A stretch of DNA of 64,000 nt from Shewanella pneumatophori (lineage in GTDB: Bacteria > Pseudomonadota > Gammaproteobacteria > Enterobacterales > Shewanellaceae), in contig NZ_JAKILB010000014.1 of the NCBI RefSeq assembly GCF_023283895.1, forward strand, positions 62,001 to 126,000. Reading direction: 5' to 3'. The first letter of the stretch is position 1; each line of letters starts with the position of its first letter. This document shows, piece by piece, positions 35,969 to 44,816 of this stretch. Position numbers and translations under genes: made by a program. The notes under the pieces were generated by a model, which worked only from the letters and a program-made list of their open reading frames with translations, did no database searches and had not been told where the DNA came from.

Positions 35969-36898
35969 TTATTTGATCTTACCGTTTGATTCAGCCCAAA
36001 CATGTAGCATTTCAAGACCCAATGTTGCACCAGCAAGTGCAGTGATCTCAGCGCTGTCGTATGCAGGAGCTACTTCAACAACGTCCATACCAACGATCTT
36101 CATGCCTTTAAGGCCACGAATAATCTTCATTGCTTTATCACTTGTTAAGCCACCACAAACTGGTGTACCTGTACCTGGCGCAAAAGCTGGATCTAGACAG
36201 TCGATGTCGAATGTTACGTATAGAGGCATATCACCAACACGCTTACGAATTTGCGCAACGATTTCATCAGCTGTCATTTCGTTAGCGGCTGCAGCGTCAA
36301 TCACTTCAAATAAGTGGTTAGCGGTATCGTACTCAGTACGAATACCCACTTGGATTGAGTTTTCAGCAGCGATAATGCCTTCGTTTGGTGCATGGTAGAA
36401 CATAGTGCCGTGATCGTACTTGCTACCTTGGCTATAGGTATCGGTGTGCGCATCAAAGTGTAGCAATGCCATTTGACCATGCTTCTTATAGTGAGCGCGC
36501 AGCAGTGGTAACGTCACAAAGTGATCACCACCAAAGCTTAACATTGCTTTATCAGCTTCTAAGATTTTAGTCGCAAAGTCTTCTACACGTTGAGTAAAGT
36601 CTGCCGAGTCACCACAGTTGTATACGAGATCGCCCGCGTCAACAATTTTAACGTGTTCGCTAAGTTTAAACTGATACGGCCAGCGAGTTTCTTCCCATGC
36701 TAGGTTCACTGATGCGTTACGAATTGCGCCAGGGCCCATACGACCACCTGAACGGCCTGTTGTAGCCATATCAAACGGTAAGCCTAAAACCACTACATCC
36801 GCATCGCCTTCAAGAGGTTTAAAGTCAAGCGGTTGTCTCAAGTAACCAAATGCATTTGAATAAAGCGAATAATCTGGCTTATCTGCAATAGTGGTCAT
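35969..36898 (-). CDS. speB: Agmatinase
   Basis: A manganese ureohydrolase converting agmatine to putrescine and urea. The binuclear metal ligands are in SFGGDH, HFDAHTDT and FDIDCLDPAFAPGTGTP, all intact, and length is 309 residues. It starts 24 bases after the AdoMet decarboxylase gene and is co-transcribed with it. With speA upstream, this locus supplies the arginine-agmatine-putrescine route. Confidence 0.95.
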   Translation of the reverse strand: MTTIADKPDYSLYSNAFGYLRQPLDFKPLEGDADVVVLGLPFDMATTGRSGGRMGPGAIRNASVNLAWEETRWPYQFKLSEHVKIVDAGDLVYNCGDSADFTQRVEDFATKILEADKAMLSFGGDHFVTLPLLRAHYKKHGQMALLHFDAHTDTYSQGSKYDHGTMFYHAPNEGIIAAENSIQVGIRTEYDTANHLFEVIDAAAANEMTADEIVAQIRKRVGDMPLYVTFDIDCLDPAFAPGTGTPVCGGLTSDKAMKIIRGLKGMKIVGMDVVEVAPAYDSAEITALAGATLGLEMLHVWAESNGKIK

Positions 36899-36922
36899 AA
36901 ATACTCCATAAAATGTCTAGAG

Positions 36923-37843
36923 TCACAGTACTTCGGCTATTAAGGTTTCGCTTTCAGCCTGAATATAGTGATAGTAATTAAAATCATTGTGCTGGTTTAA
37001 CTTTAGATCACAACTGGCAAGCCTTCTATTGCAAGGAAAGCCGCGTTGCTCTATTTGTGTATTCAGTCCAATAATGTCCCAACTGCGGGGGTTCAATACT
37101 TTGAGTAGCTCAGCAAAAATATTGAACGGATATTGTAAAAAGTTCACGTTTGTTTCGACACTCACATAAGAGCTTCGCTCTTGAGGGGTGATATGTATGG
37201 TCAAAAATTTATCTTCAAACAGTCCATTGATTGAATATCCACACGGTTGAAACAGGTGATCGTCAAACTCAAATTGCGGCAGCAAACGATCTAAATTAAG
37301 TAATCGGCGTATATTCGCGCAAGATTGTTCTGCACTGCGTAAATACTGCGCCACCTCGCCTTCAATATGGTACATCAGCAAACAAGCACTCATTTCATGC
37401 TTAATTGGCTGTGACGCCGTATAAAGGTAATGATGATGGCTATCTAAATGACCAATACGATAAGCCGTACCAGGCACTTTAGCTTTCAGTAATGCGATAT
37501 CATCTTCAAACTGGGTTGTTTGTAAATGAGGTAAAAACTCGCTTTTACGCTGATAGTTTAATCCTGATATATGGTCAGTGCCGATTTTTTCAATGATGAA
37601 AAGTACAGTATCAATTAAGCGCGTATTACCACAGGTTATAAGCAGCAACTTATGTTGCCAAACAAACAAACTGGACTCACTTAATACATAGGCATCGCAA
37701 TGTGAATTACTTAGGTTCGATAAAATGCTTGCATCAGCCATTGCCAGCGCCTGTTGCCAAAAATCTCGCGGGTACGCTCGTAATGACTTAGCACTGGGGT
37801 CTATATGCAACTCAATTTTCTTTTCTGAACCTTCAAAAAACAT
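36923..37843 (-). CDS. speD: S-adenosylmethionine decarboxylase proenzyme, eukaryotic type
   Basis: A 306-residue protein of the eukaryote-type (PF01536-like) AdoMet decarboxylase family, which makes the aminopropyl donor for spermidine. Conserved features are FFEGSEK at the start, the self-cleavage site YVLSESSLFV (predicted pyruvoyl serine S57 after E56), the catalytic cysteine C71 in ITCGNT, PCGYSINGL and TIHITPQERSSYVSVETN with the processing serine and histidine, and HNDFNYYHY near the end. Typical E. coli SpeD is unrelated in sequence. It sits between speA and speB. Spermidine synthase is not in the window. Confidence 0.9.
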   Translation of the reverse strand: MFFEGSEKKIELHIDPSAKSLRAYPRDFWQQALAMADASILSNLSNSHCDAYVLSESSLFVWQHKLLLITCGNTRLIDTVLFIIEKIGTDHISGLNYQRKSEFLPHLQTTQFEDDIALLKAKVPGTAYRIGHLDSHHHYLYTASQPIKHEMSACLLMYHIEGEVAQYLRSAEQSCANIRRLLNLDRLLPQFEFDDHLFQPCGYSINGLFEDKFLTIHITPQERSSYVSVETNVNFLQYPFNIFAELLKVLNPRSWDIIGLNTQIEQRGFPCNRRLASCDLKLNQHNDFNYYHYIQAESETLIAEVL

Positions 37844-37916
37844 CGACTCGAAGCCCTTAATCTAGATCCTTCAATATGTAACTGATACGTGTAAATAACC
37901 CATCAAAGCGATTTAA

Positions 37917-37952
37917 AAATAAAACCAGCTTCGAGCGAACTCAAAGCTGGTT
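37917..37952 (-). terminator. Terminator between speA and speD
   Basis: The 9-bp stem AACCAGCTT/AAGCTGGTT with a 12-base loop is followed on the minus strand by TTATTTTTA. It is placed to end speA transcripts before speD. Confidence 0.8.
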
Positions 37953-38000
37953 ATATCAAGCTTTTGTTAGCCACGACTTAAATGGCTGCTAACAATCTAC

Positions 38001-39914
38001 TTAAGAGAAATCTTCTAAGTAGGTGTAACCTTTAAGGCCTAGCTGTAACTCTTCAAGGATATTAGCACGTTCATCTTCTGCAATATGCTTGTTTACTAGT
38101 TCTTCATAGGTTCTCATAAACGATACAGCATCTAGGTTTACATAGCGTAAAACGTCTGCAACCGTATCGCCAGCAAGTACTGATTCAACATTAGTGCGTG
38201 CATCATCATCCAAACGCACAACTGCTGAGTTAGTATCGCCAAATAAGTTATGCATATCACCCAAGATCTCTTGGTATGCACCCACTAAGAAGAAACCAAT
38301 TAAGTATGGGCTCTCTTGAGTCCAAGCTGGCACAGGTAACGTGGTTTCAATACCTTGACCGTCTACATACTGATCAACCGTACCGTCTGAGTCACAGGTA
38401 ATATCCAGCATAACTGCACGGCTTTCTGGCTTTTTATCTAAACCTGATAGCGGCATTACTGGGAATACTTGATCGATACCCCATGCATCCGGTAATGATT
38501 GGAATAGCGAGAAGTTCACAAAGAATTTGTCTGCTAGCTTTTCGTTTAATTCATCAATAATTGGACGGTGGAATCGGTATTTTGAGCTCATGCTACCTTG
38601 TAATTCGTAACATACGCGTAAATTAACCTGCTCTGCCCATGCACGCTCAGCTAAACCTAACTGGCCTACTGCAAACAATGAATGCACTTCAGTTAAGTCA
38701 CTTTGGCAATCATGGAAAATTTCAATTAACGCTCGCTGGTCAGCTTTACCACTCACTTCAACCCAAGACTGCCACATGTTATGTAGAAGCTGCGGAGCAT
38801 CTTCAGCAGGTGGTTGGATCTCTTCTGGCTTGTATGCTTCAGTACCAATAACATCAGTTAATAACACCGCGTGATGTGCAGTTAAGTAACGACCCGATTC
38901 AGAGATAATTCTCGGCATCGGTTGCTCGTACTCTTTACACATGTCAGTTAATACACTAACGATATTGTTAGCATACTCAGTTAAACCGTAGTTCATTGAG
39001 TGACTGCTTTGGCTACGCGTGCCGTCGTAATCAACCGCTAAACCACCACCAACGTCAAAACACTTAACGTGAGCACCAAGCTTCATAAGTTCACAGTAGA
39101 AACGGCCTGCTTCGCTCACGCCTTGGCGGATATCACGAATATTGGCAATTTGCGAACCTAAGTGGAAATGCAGTAACTCTAATGACTCAAGCATATTTTC
39201 TTGCTTAAGCGAGTTAATTACTTGCAATACCTGCGCAGCACTTAAGCCAAACTTAGACTTTTCACCACCACTTGCTTGCCATTTGCCCTTACCTTGGAAA
39301 GCCAAACGTACACGTAAGCCTAAACGCGGTGTTACGCCAAGTTCTTTAGCTTGTTCAAGTACGACCTTGAGTTCAGACATCTTCTCAAGAACGATATAAA
39401 CTTTATGACCTAGCTTTTCACCAATCAAAGCAAGGCGGATATATTCTTTATCTTTGTAACCATTACAAATGATTACAGAGCTGGCTTTTTGAGCCATTGC
39501 CAACACAGCCATCAACTCTGGCTTACTACCGGCCTCTAAACCTAGCTGTGGCACTTCTTTGGCCACTTGGCTAGCTAAGATCTCTTCAACAACCGTTTGC
39601 TGTTGGTTCACTTTAATCGGGTAAACAAGTAAGTAATCATTTTCGTATTGATACTTTTGAATCGCCTGATTAAATGCCTGACAAAGGCTGTTTACTCTAT
39701 GATGCAAAATTTGCGGGAAACGCACTAATACGGGTAAAGCCACACCTGACTTAACCATATCCTTTGCCATTTCGTTCAAACCAATTTTACAGTCCGGACG
39801 ACTTGGGTCTGGCGACACTGTCACCTCTCCATCGTCGCTAATTCCGTAAAGTCCTTGGCTCCAGTGATTTACGTTATAACTTGCGCGTGCATCATCAATA
39901 GACCAATTGCTCAT
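38001..39914 (-). CDS. speA: Biosynthetic arginine decarboxylase
   Basis: A PLP- and Mg-dependent fold III decarboxylase making agmatine from arginine. It starts WSIDDARASYNVNHWSQGLYGI. The PLP lysine lies in YPIKVNQQQTVVEEI. SKFGLSAAQVL, LHFHLGSQIANIRDI and CFDVGGGLAVDYDG form the barrel core, and the C-terminal catalytic cysteine region is DITCDSDGTVDQY. Length is 637 residues. It is divergent from cvfB across a 628-base gap, and speD and speB follow downstream past a terminator. Confidence 0.97.
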   Translation of the reverse strand: MSNWSIDDARASYNVNHWSQGLYGISDDGEVTVSPDPSRPDCKIGLNEMAKDMVKSGVALPVLVRFPQILHHRVNSLCQAFNQAIQKYQYENDYLLVYPIKVNQQQTVVEEILASQVAKEVPQLGLEAGSKPELMAVLAMAQKASSVIICNGYKDKEYIRLALIGEKLGHKVYIVLEKMSELKVVLEQAKELGVTPRLGLRVRLAFQGKGKWQASGGEKSKFGLSAAQVLQVINSLKQENMLESLELLHFHLGSQIANIRDIRQGVSEAGRFYCELMKLGAHVKCFDVGGGLAVDYDGTRSQSSHSMNYGLTEYANNIVSVLTDMCKEYEQPMPRIISESGRYLTAHHAVLLTDVIGTEAYKPEEIQPPAEDAPQLLHNMWQSWVEVSGKADQRALIEIFHDCQSDLTEVHSLFAVGQLGLAERAWAEQVNLRVCYELQGSMSSKYRFHRPIIDELNEKLADKFFVNFSLFQSLPDAWGIDQVFPVMPLSGLDKKPESRAVMLDITCDSDGTVDQYVDGQGIETTLPVPAWTQESPYLIGFFLVGAYQEILGDMHNLFGDTNSAVVRLDDDARTNVESVLAGDTVADVLRYVNLDAVSFMRTYEELVNKHIAEDERANILEELQLGLKGYTYLEDFS

Positions 39915-40542
39915 ATTTGTCCTAACCTGTCTATTCTATTCAAATAAGTTGCTGGTGCCTTATTGGCTCATCAACTTGCGAATGTTTAAATCAGATACGC
40001 TCTGATTTAGCTACAAAAGTACAAACTATCTTCAATTAATACTCAAAAACACATCTCGTGTCGACCGATGGAGTACTAACTTTCTAAAAAGGCCTTAACA
40101 AATCAAAGGCACTTTAATTTTCATGGTAACGAAAAAAGCCATGCCTTTAAACCTAGCATGTAAAACCAAATCCATAAAAATCTAATTTGTAACTTCAACG
40201 ATTGCTTAACCGCAGTACGGTGTATTCACTCAAGAATAAGCCTACAAACGAAACACTTTTCTCTCGGAATTTTTTGCGGCGCAATTAAACCTTGAGACTC
40301 AGCAGATTGCAATACAAATTAGTCCTCAAAAGGTCAATTAATCGCGAATTAATTATCACCTTATAATAGGGTGATAACAATCCGTACTCATTATCCCTAA
40401 AAACGTGATAACTCCCGCCTTTTACTTACAGAAAAATGCAGGCTTTTGCGCATTAGTTTCAAAGGGCTAAAGCATATTGAAATGTTTTCCACTATAATCG
40501 CAGCTGAAATCAAACGTTACTGTTTTAAAAGTAGAGAACATC
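39915..40542. promoter_or_regulatory. Divergent control region between speA and cvfB
   Basis: A 628-base gap without a gene. It contains an inverted repeat TTATCACC-N9-GGTGATAA (40353-40377) overlapping a TATAAT (40362-40367), and a further GTGATAAC at 40405-40412. A second TATAAT (40493-40498) is about 45 bases before cvfB, without a good -35. The operator function is inferred from the symmetry only. Confidence 0.45.
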
Positions 40543-41376
40543 ATGATCCAGATAGGTAAAACCTGTAAGCTCGAAGTCGTCAAACAAGTTGATTTTGGTG
40601 TCTATTTAGACGCTAAAGAGATGGGCCAGGTCCTCCTTCCTCGCAAAGCCGTTCCAAAAGAATGCCAAGTCGGAGATATGGTTAATGTGTTTCTTTACTT
40701 AGATTCAGAAGACATGATCATTGCAACGACTCGCAGACCATACGCACAAGTAGGCCAATTTGCTTATTTAGAAGCAAAAGAAAATGGTCCTTACGGTGCC
40801 TTTTTAGATTGGGGCTTAGAAAAAGACTTACTATTGCCTTTTGGTGAGCAACACCGAGACATCGAGGTGGGTAAATCTTATTTAGTTTACATCTATACTA
40901 GCCATGTTGATGACCGTATCGTTGCTTCATCTAAAGTGGAAAAGTTCCTTGATTTAACTGAACCAAAGTTCCGTACTGACGAAGAAGTTAACTTAATCAT
41001 TGGTGGCTCGACGGATCTTGGCTACAAAGCTATTATCAATAATACCCACTGGGGCGTACTCTATAAAAATGAGGTTTACACTCGTTTAAGCTTTGGTCAA
41101 AAGCTAAAAGGTTTTATTAAACGCGTACGTACAGATGGCAAAATTGATCTTATTTTACAAAAAGGTGCTAAAGAAGAGCTTGATAAGCACTCAGTGACTA
41201 TCATGATCAAACTTAAACAGGCGGGCGGTTTTTTACCTCTTAATGATAAAACCGATGCTGAAGTCATTTACTCGCAATTGTCTATGAGTAAAAAAGCGTT
41301 CAAAAAGAGTATTGGCGGCCTTTATAAGAGTAAGCAAATTACTATCTCACCAGACGGGATCCGTCTAGAAGATTAA
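40543..41376 (+). CDS. cvfB: CvfB-like S1-domain RNA-binding protein
   Basis: A 277-residue cytoplasmic protein with tandem S1/OB-type domains and a C-terminal winged-helix segment, as in the YitL/CvfB family. It starts MIQIGKTCKLEVVKQVDFGVYL. A second S1 unit has GPYGAFLDWGLEKDLLLPFGEQ. The end TDAEVIYSQLSMSKKAFKKSIGGLYKSKQI forms the winged helix. The family binds RNA and affects virulence gene expression in Staphylococcus; the role here is unknown. GTAGAGAA precedes the ATG. Confidence 0.9.
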   Translation: MIQIGKTCKLEVVKQVDFGVYLDAKEMGQVLLPRKAVPKECQVGDMVNVFLYLDSEDMIIATTRRPYAQVGQFAYLEAKENGPYGAFLDWGLEKDLLLPFGEQHRDIEVGKSYLVYIYTSHVDDRIVASSKVEKFLDLTEPKFRTDEEVNLIIGGSTDLGYKAIINNTHWGVLYKNEVYTRLSFGQKLKGFIKRVRTDGKIDLILQKGAKEELDKHSVTIMIKLKQAGGFLPLNDKTDAEVIYSQLSMSKKAFKKSIGGLYKSKQITISPDGIRLED

Positions 41377-41444
41377 ATAAAATAAGGATATTGCTTACAA
41401 ACCAAGCAATTACCTTAAGATGTCCCCTAAAGCTTCTTTGCAAT

Positions 41445-41481
41445 AAAGCATGGCTCTGTTATAACAAAGTCATGCTTTTTT
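41445..41481 (+). terminator. Terminator after cvfB
   Basis: AAAGCATG and CATGCTTT flank an inner palindrome TGTTATAACA, followed by TTTTTT. It lies about 70 bases after cvfB and just before yceH. Confidence 0.7.
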
Positions 41482-41495
41482 ATTAAGAGGTTAAT

Positions 41496-42152
41496 ATGGA
41501 ACTCACTCCACTCGAAGCGCGTGTTATTGGTGTACTCCTTGAAAAAGAGATCACAACTCCAGAGCAATATCCCCTTTCTCTCAACAGTTTAACCTCTGGC
41601 TGCAATCAAAAAACCAGCCGCGAGCCCGTGCTAAGCCTGAGCGAATCAGACGTTCAAAACACCTTAGATAGTCTTGCTAAAAAGCGACTTATCTCCGAGC
41701 AATCTGGCTTTGGAAGCCGGGTAGTAAAATACAAACACCGATTCTGCAATACCGAATTTAGTGACTTACAACTGAAATCAGATGAGCTGGCGATTATTTG
41801 TTTATTACTACTTAGAGGACCACAAACCCCGGGAGAGTTAAGAACGCGAAGCAATCGCTTACATGAGTTTAAAGATGTCGCCGAAGCAGAAGCAAGCTTA
41901 CAACACCTACAACAACGTGAATCACCTCTGGTTATGTTGCTCGCCAAAGAGCCAGGTAAACGTGAAGCGCGCTATCGTCAATTATTCACCCCTATTGCAG
42001 ATGACGAACTGCAAGCCCCTACTGCACAAGTTGCCTCGGCGACTGCTAGCAATCATCAATCTAACGATAGTCAAGAACTAGCATTAAGGGTTGAAATATT
42101 AGAGCAAGAAGTTGCTGAACTAAAAGCTCAACTTCAACAGCTTCTTGAATAA
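41496..42152 (+). CDS. yceH: UPF0502 / YceH family protein (DUF480)
   Basis: A 218-residue protein with two winged-helix-like domains. It starts LTPLEARVIGVLLEKEITTPEQYPLSLNSL, and CNQKTSREPVLSLSE and LLLRGPQTPGELRTRSNRLHEF are family signatures. A C-terminal coiled coil (about 195-218, ALRVEILEQEVAELKAQLQQL) ends it. The function is not established. AAGAGG precedes the start. It lies in a plus-strand run between cvfB and an ABC exporter. Confidence 0.93.
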   Translation: MELTPLEARVIGVLLEKEITTPEQYPLSLNSLTSGCNQKTSREPVLSLSESDVQNTLDSLAKKRLISEQSGFGSRVVKYKHRFCNTEFSDLQLKSDELAIICLLLLRGPQTPGELRTRSNRLHEFKDVAEAEASLQHLQQRESPLVMLLAKEPGKREARYRQLFTPIADDELQAPTAQVASATASNHQSNDSQELALRVEILEQEVAELKAQLQQLLE

Positions 42153-42251
42153 TTAATTATTCCTAATGTTCATTCGCAGGTTTAGGTTAACGCCAAGCTA
42201 AAAACGGTGTTAACCTAGTTGCACTTAATCATTCAATCGTAAGGGATTAGT

Positions 42252-43088
42252 TTGGAAAATAACCCTCAAACTAATAGCATGATCAAAAACACGCTATTAA
42301 TCGCTCAATTTGAAGTCAAAAAAATGCTGCTTAACCCAAGAGGTTTAATTGCTCTGATAGCATTTTCGATGGTTTGGCTACTGATTTTACTTTATCCCAT
42401 TAGCGGTGCATCAAGCTTTTTGGTCAATCCTGACTTTCAGGCAGTGATCGAAGGTATATTTGGCACAGATGCCGTAAGTGAACTGTTTAAATGGCCAGTA
42501 GCAGAACTTGCAGTATATTGGATTGCAGCGCTCTATCTGTTCCCTTTATTTTGTATTTTCGTTTCCGCAGATCAATTTGCCACTGATAGGTCTCGCGGTA
42601 CATTTCGCTTTTTAACCTTAAGAGTTGGCAGAGACAGCTTATTCTTTGGTCGTTTTATTGGCCATATGGCACTACAAAGCCTACTGCTAAGTCTTACTGT
42701 TATTGCTACCATTTTGCTCGCAGCTAGCAGAGAGCCAAGTTTATTTTTACCAGCGTTATATTCAGGCTTAATTGTTACCCTGAATTTAATTATTGTTTTG
42801 TTACCATACACAGCGCTAATGGCAATCTTATCGCTTTACGCTAGCTCAGCTCGCCAAGCAACTATCTACGCGATTTTAGTTTGGGCTGCGATGTCGATAA
42901 GCATTGCCATCATTAATAACTACTTACCTATTATTAGTGAACTTAAGTGGGTATTACCCGGCTCACAGATCTCAATGATGATTAACACACAAGGTCTACA
43001 AAGCTTTATCTACACGCCTATCGCACTCATTCAAGCCGCTGTTCTTCTTGTTTTAGGTAAAGTGTATATTAATAGGAGCGCGCTATGA
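42252..43088 (+). CDS. ABC-2 type transporter permease
   Basis: A 278-residue inner-membrane protein with about six hydrophobic segments, the first at LIALIAFSMVWLLILLYPI and the last at ALIQAAVLLVLGKVYI. The loop FVSADQFATDRSRGTFRFLTLRV after the second segment is typical of ABC-2 permeases (NatB/NosY-like). A TTG start is supported by AAGGGA; an ATG at 42279 is an alternative. It overlaps the following ATPase gene by four bases. The substrate is unknown. Confidence 0.85.
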   Translation: MENNPQTNSMIKNTLLIAQFEVKKMLLNPRGLIALIAFSMVWLLILLYPISGASSFLVNPDFQAVIEGIFGTDAVSELFKWPVAELAVYWIAALYLFPLFCIFVSADQFATDRSRGTFRFLTLRVGRDSLFFGRFIGHMALQSLLLSLTVIATILLAASREPSLFLPALYSGLIVTLNLIIVLLPYTALMAILSLYASSARQATIYAILVWAAMSISIAIINNYLPIISELKWVLPGSQISMMINTQGLQSFIYTPIALIQAAVLLVLGKVYINRSAL

Positions 43089-43984
43089 GTTTAGTAATTT
43101 GCAAAGGGTTATCTAAATCTTATGGCGATAAACAGGCGTTAAAGCAGGTTGATATTACGCTTAATGCTGGCAGCCCTATCGCATTAGTAGGGCCAAATGG
43201 CGCAGGTAAAACAACCTTATTTAGTCTGCTATGTGGCTATATAAGCCCTACGTCAGGTGATGTAAGTTTGTTTGGCCACAAGCCTGGCTCTGCAGCATTA
43301 CTTGGACGTATTGCATCTTTACCTCAAGATGCCGCATTAGATCCAAACTTAGATATTATCAGCCAACTCAGCTTTTTTGCGACCCTGCAAGGTTACAGCA
43401 ATAAAGCTGCTAAAGCTGAAGCATTGCGTGTTCTCGGTTTGGTTGATCTCGTCGATAGTGCTAAGCAAAAGCCTAAAGCACTAAGCCATGGTATGGCTAA
43501 GCGAGTATCAATTGCGCAAGCCTTAATTGGCTCACCTGAACTTGTATTGCTCGATGAGCCTACAGCAGGGTTAGATCCAGCCAACGCCAAGAAAATTCGT
43601 GAGCTAGTAAAGTCTTTATCAGGTAACACCACGTTTATCATTAGCTCACATAATTTAGATGAGCTTGAAAAACTGTGTGATCAGGTGCTTTATTTAGAGC
43701 ATGGGCAATTACGGCATTCAGTCTCAATGAATGAATCGCAGCATGAAGACTATCTCACCCTAACCATGCAACATTGTGATCCCCAAGCCTTAATCGAAGC
43801 AGTGCTTAACTTAGCTGATATCAGCTCTATTGAAGAACGTCAAAGCAACCAGTTTTTAATTAAACATAATAGCGAACAAGTATATGCAATTGAAATTGCA
43901 TTACTTAACCTATTAAAAGATAAAAACTGGCAATATAAAGCAATATTGAAAGGGAGAACGTTGGAAGAAAAGCTCTTCTCTTAA
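43085..43984 (+). CDS. ABC transporter ATP-binding protein
   Basis: A 299-residue ATPase partner of the preceding permease. Walker A is GPNGAGKTT, the signature is a variant, LSHGMAKRVSIAQAL, with SHGM replacing SGGQ, and Walker B is LVLLDEPTAGLDP; the switch histidine is in IISSHNLDEL. A C-terminal accessory region of about 90 residues is typical of ABC-2 drug or copper-type exporters. The pair forms a two-gene operon ended by a terminator. The substrate is not inferable. Confidence 0.92.
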   Translation: MSLVICKGLSKSYGDKQALKQVDITLNAGSPIALVGPNGAGKTTLFSLLCGYISPTSGDVSLFGHKPGSAALLGRIASLPQDAALDPNLDIISQLSFFATLQGYSNKAAKAEALRVLGLVDLVDSAKQKPKALSHGMAKRVSIAQALIGSPELVLLDEPTAGLDPANAKKIRELVKSLSGNTTFIISSHNLDELEKLCDQVLYLEHGQLRHSVSMNESQHEDYLTLTMQHCDPQALIEAVLNLADISSIEERQSNQFLIKHNSEQVYAIEIALLNLLKDKNWQYKAILKGRTLEEKLFS

Positions 43985-44010
43985 GTTTTACATCGGCATT
44001 ATTCAATATA

Positions 44011-44037
44011 AAAACGGCGCACATAGCGCCGTTTTTT
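44011..44037 (+). terminator. Terminator after the ABC transporter operon
   Basis: The stem AAAACGGCGC/GCGCCGTTTT with loop ACATA is followed by TT, 27 bases after the stop. Confidence 0.9.
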
Positions 44038-44234
44038 ATGCTTATTTTATTTCAGTAAACCCAATTAGGGCTAATACCAATCAGTATAAGAATTTCATCA
44101 ACTCAGAAGTAGGCAGGCAAAACAGATTAAATAGAGGTATGAGTAGAAGCAGCAACAAGCTTGTAGGCTAGGTAAAACTAACACTTTAGCTGACAAACTG
44201 ATATTACTAGCAATTATTTACCGAAATCAAAACG

Positions 44235-44264
44235 AAAAAAGAGCCGTAGTAAACTACGGCTCTT
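44235..44264 (-). terminator. Terminator after the cold-shock gene
   Basis: The 12-bp stem AAGAGCCGTAGT/ACTACGGCTCTT with a 2-base loop is followed on the minus strand by T6. Confidence 0.9.
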
Positions 44265-44306
44265 CGAAATTCTGTGTGATTAGCTAGTGCTAATCAAGCT
44301 GGTAAC

Positions 44307-44513
44307 TTAGATAACAGTTACGTTCTCAGCTTGTGGGCCTTTTTGACCTTGAGTAACAGTAAACTGAACTTTTTGACCTTCGTCAAGAGTTTTGAAACCG
44401 TCAGAGTTGATAGCGCGGAAGTGTACGAATACGTCTGGACCAGACTCTTGCTCGATAAATCCGAAACCTTTATCAGAGTTGAACCACTTAACAACGCCAG
44501 TAACTTGAGACAT
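44307..44513 (-). CDS. Cold-shock (CspA-family) protein
   Basis: A 68-residue single cold-shock domain that binds single-stranded RNA and DNA as an RNA chaperone. RNP1 is KGFGFIE and RNP2 is DVFVHF, within VTGVVKWFNSDKGFGFI. It resembles CspC/CspE/CspA types and cannot be assigned to one subtype. A consensus-like promoter lies about 130 bases upstream, giving a long leader as in cold-inducible csp genes. It is monocistronic with a strong terminator. Confidence 0.95.
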   Translation of the reverse strand: MSQVTGVVKWFNSDKGFGFIEQESGPDVFVHFRAINSDGFKTLDEGQKVQFTVTQGQKGPQAENVTVI

Positions 44514-44648
44514 AATATTGAATCCTGTAAATATAAATTAAAGCCTTAACGGCGGTAAAGCTGGAAAATGCCGGTTTACTTAATGTTAACAGGACGAACA
44601 TTGTCGTATTGAACACATAAAAATAAGCCTAACCTTCAAGCTGCAAAC

Positions 44649-44676
44649 ACTATAAACCATTCTCATCATAAGTCAA
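44649..44676 (-). promoter_or_regulatory. Promoter of the cold-shock gene
   Basis: On the minus strand TTGACT (44676-44671) and TATAGT (44654-44649) are separated by 16 bases. The predicted start near 44642 leaves a 5' leader of about 129 bases before the ATG, the length class seen in cspA-type thermosensing leaders. Confidence 0.65.
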
Positions 44677-44816
44677 CACACATTCGTATCGGAATTTAGG
44701 GTGTTTTTACTTATATTTCTACAGCTTGCTAATTGGATCAAAAAATACACTTATACAAACTCACAGTTAACACTCACAACCGCTTAAAAAACAACCATCA
44801 AGCTGCAGCCTTAGAT

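Noticed and set aside
40223..40238. ArgR-like TATTC...GAATA inverted repeat upstream of speA
   Set aside because: The half-site orientation is opposite to the ARG box (TGAAT...ATTCA), so it is not supported.
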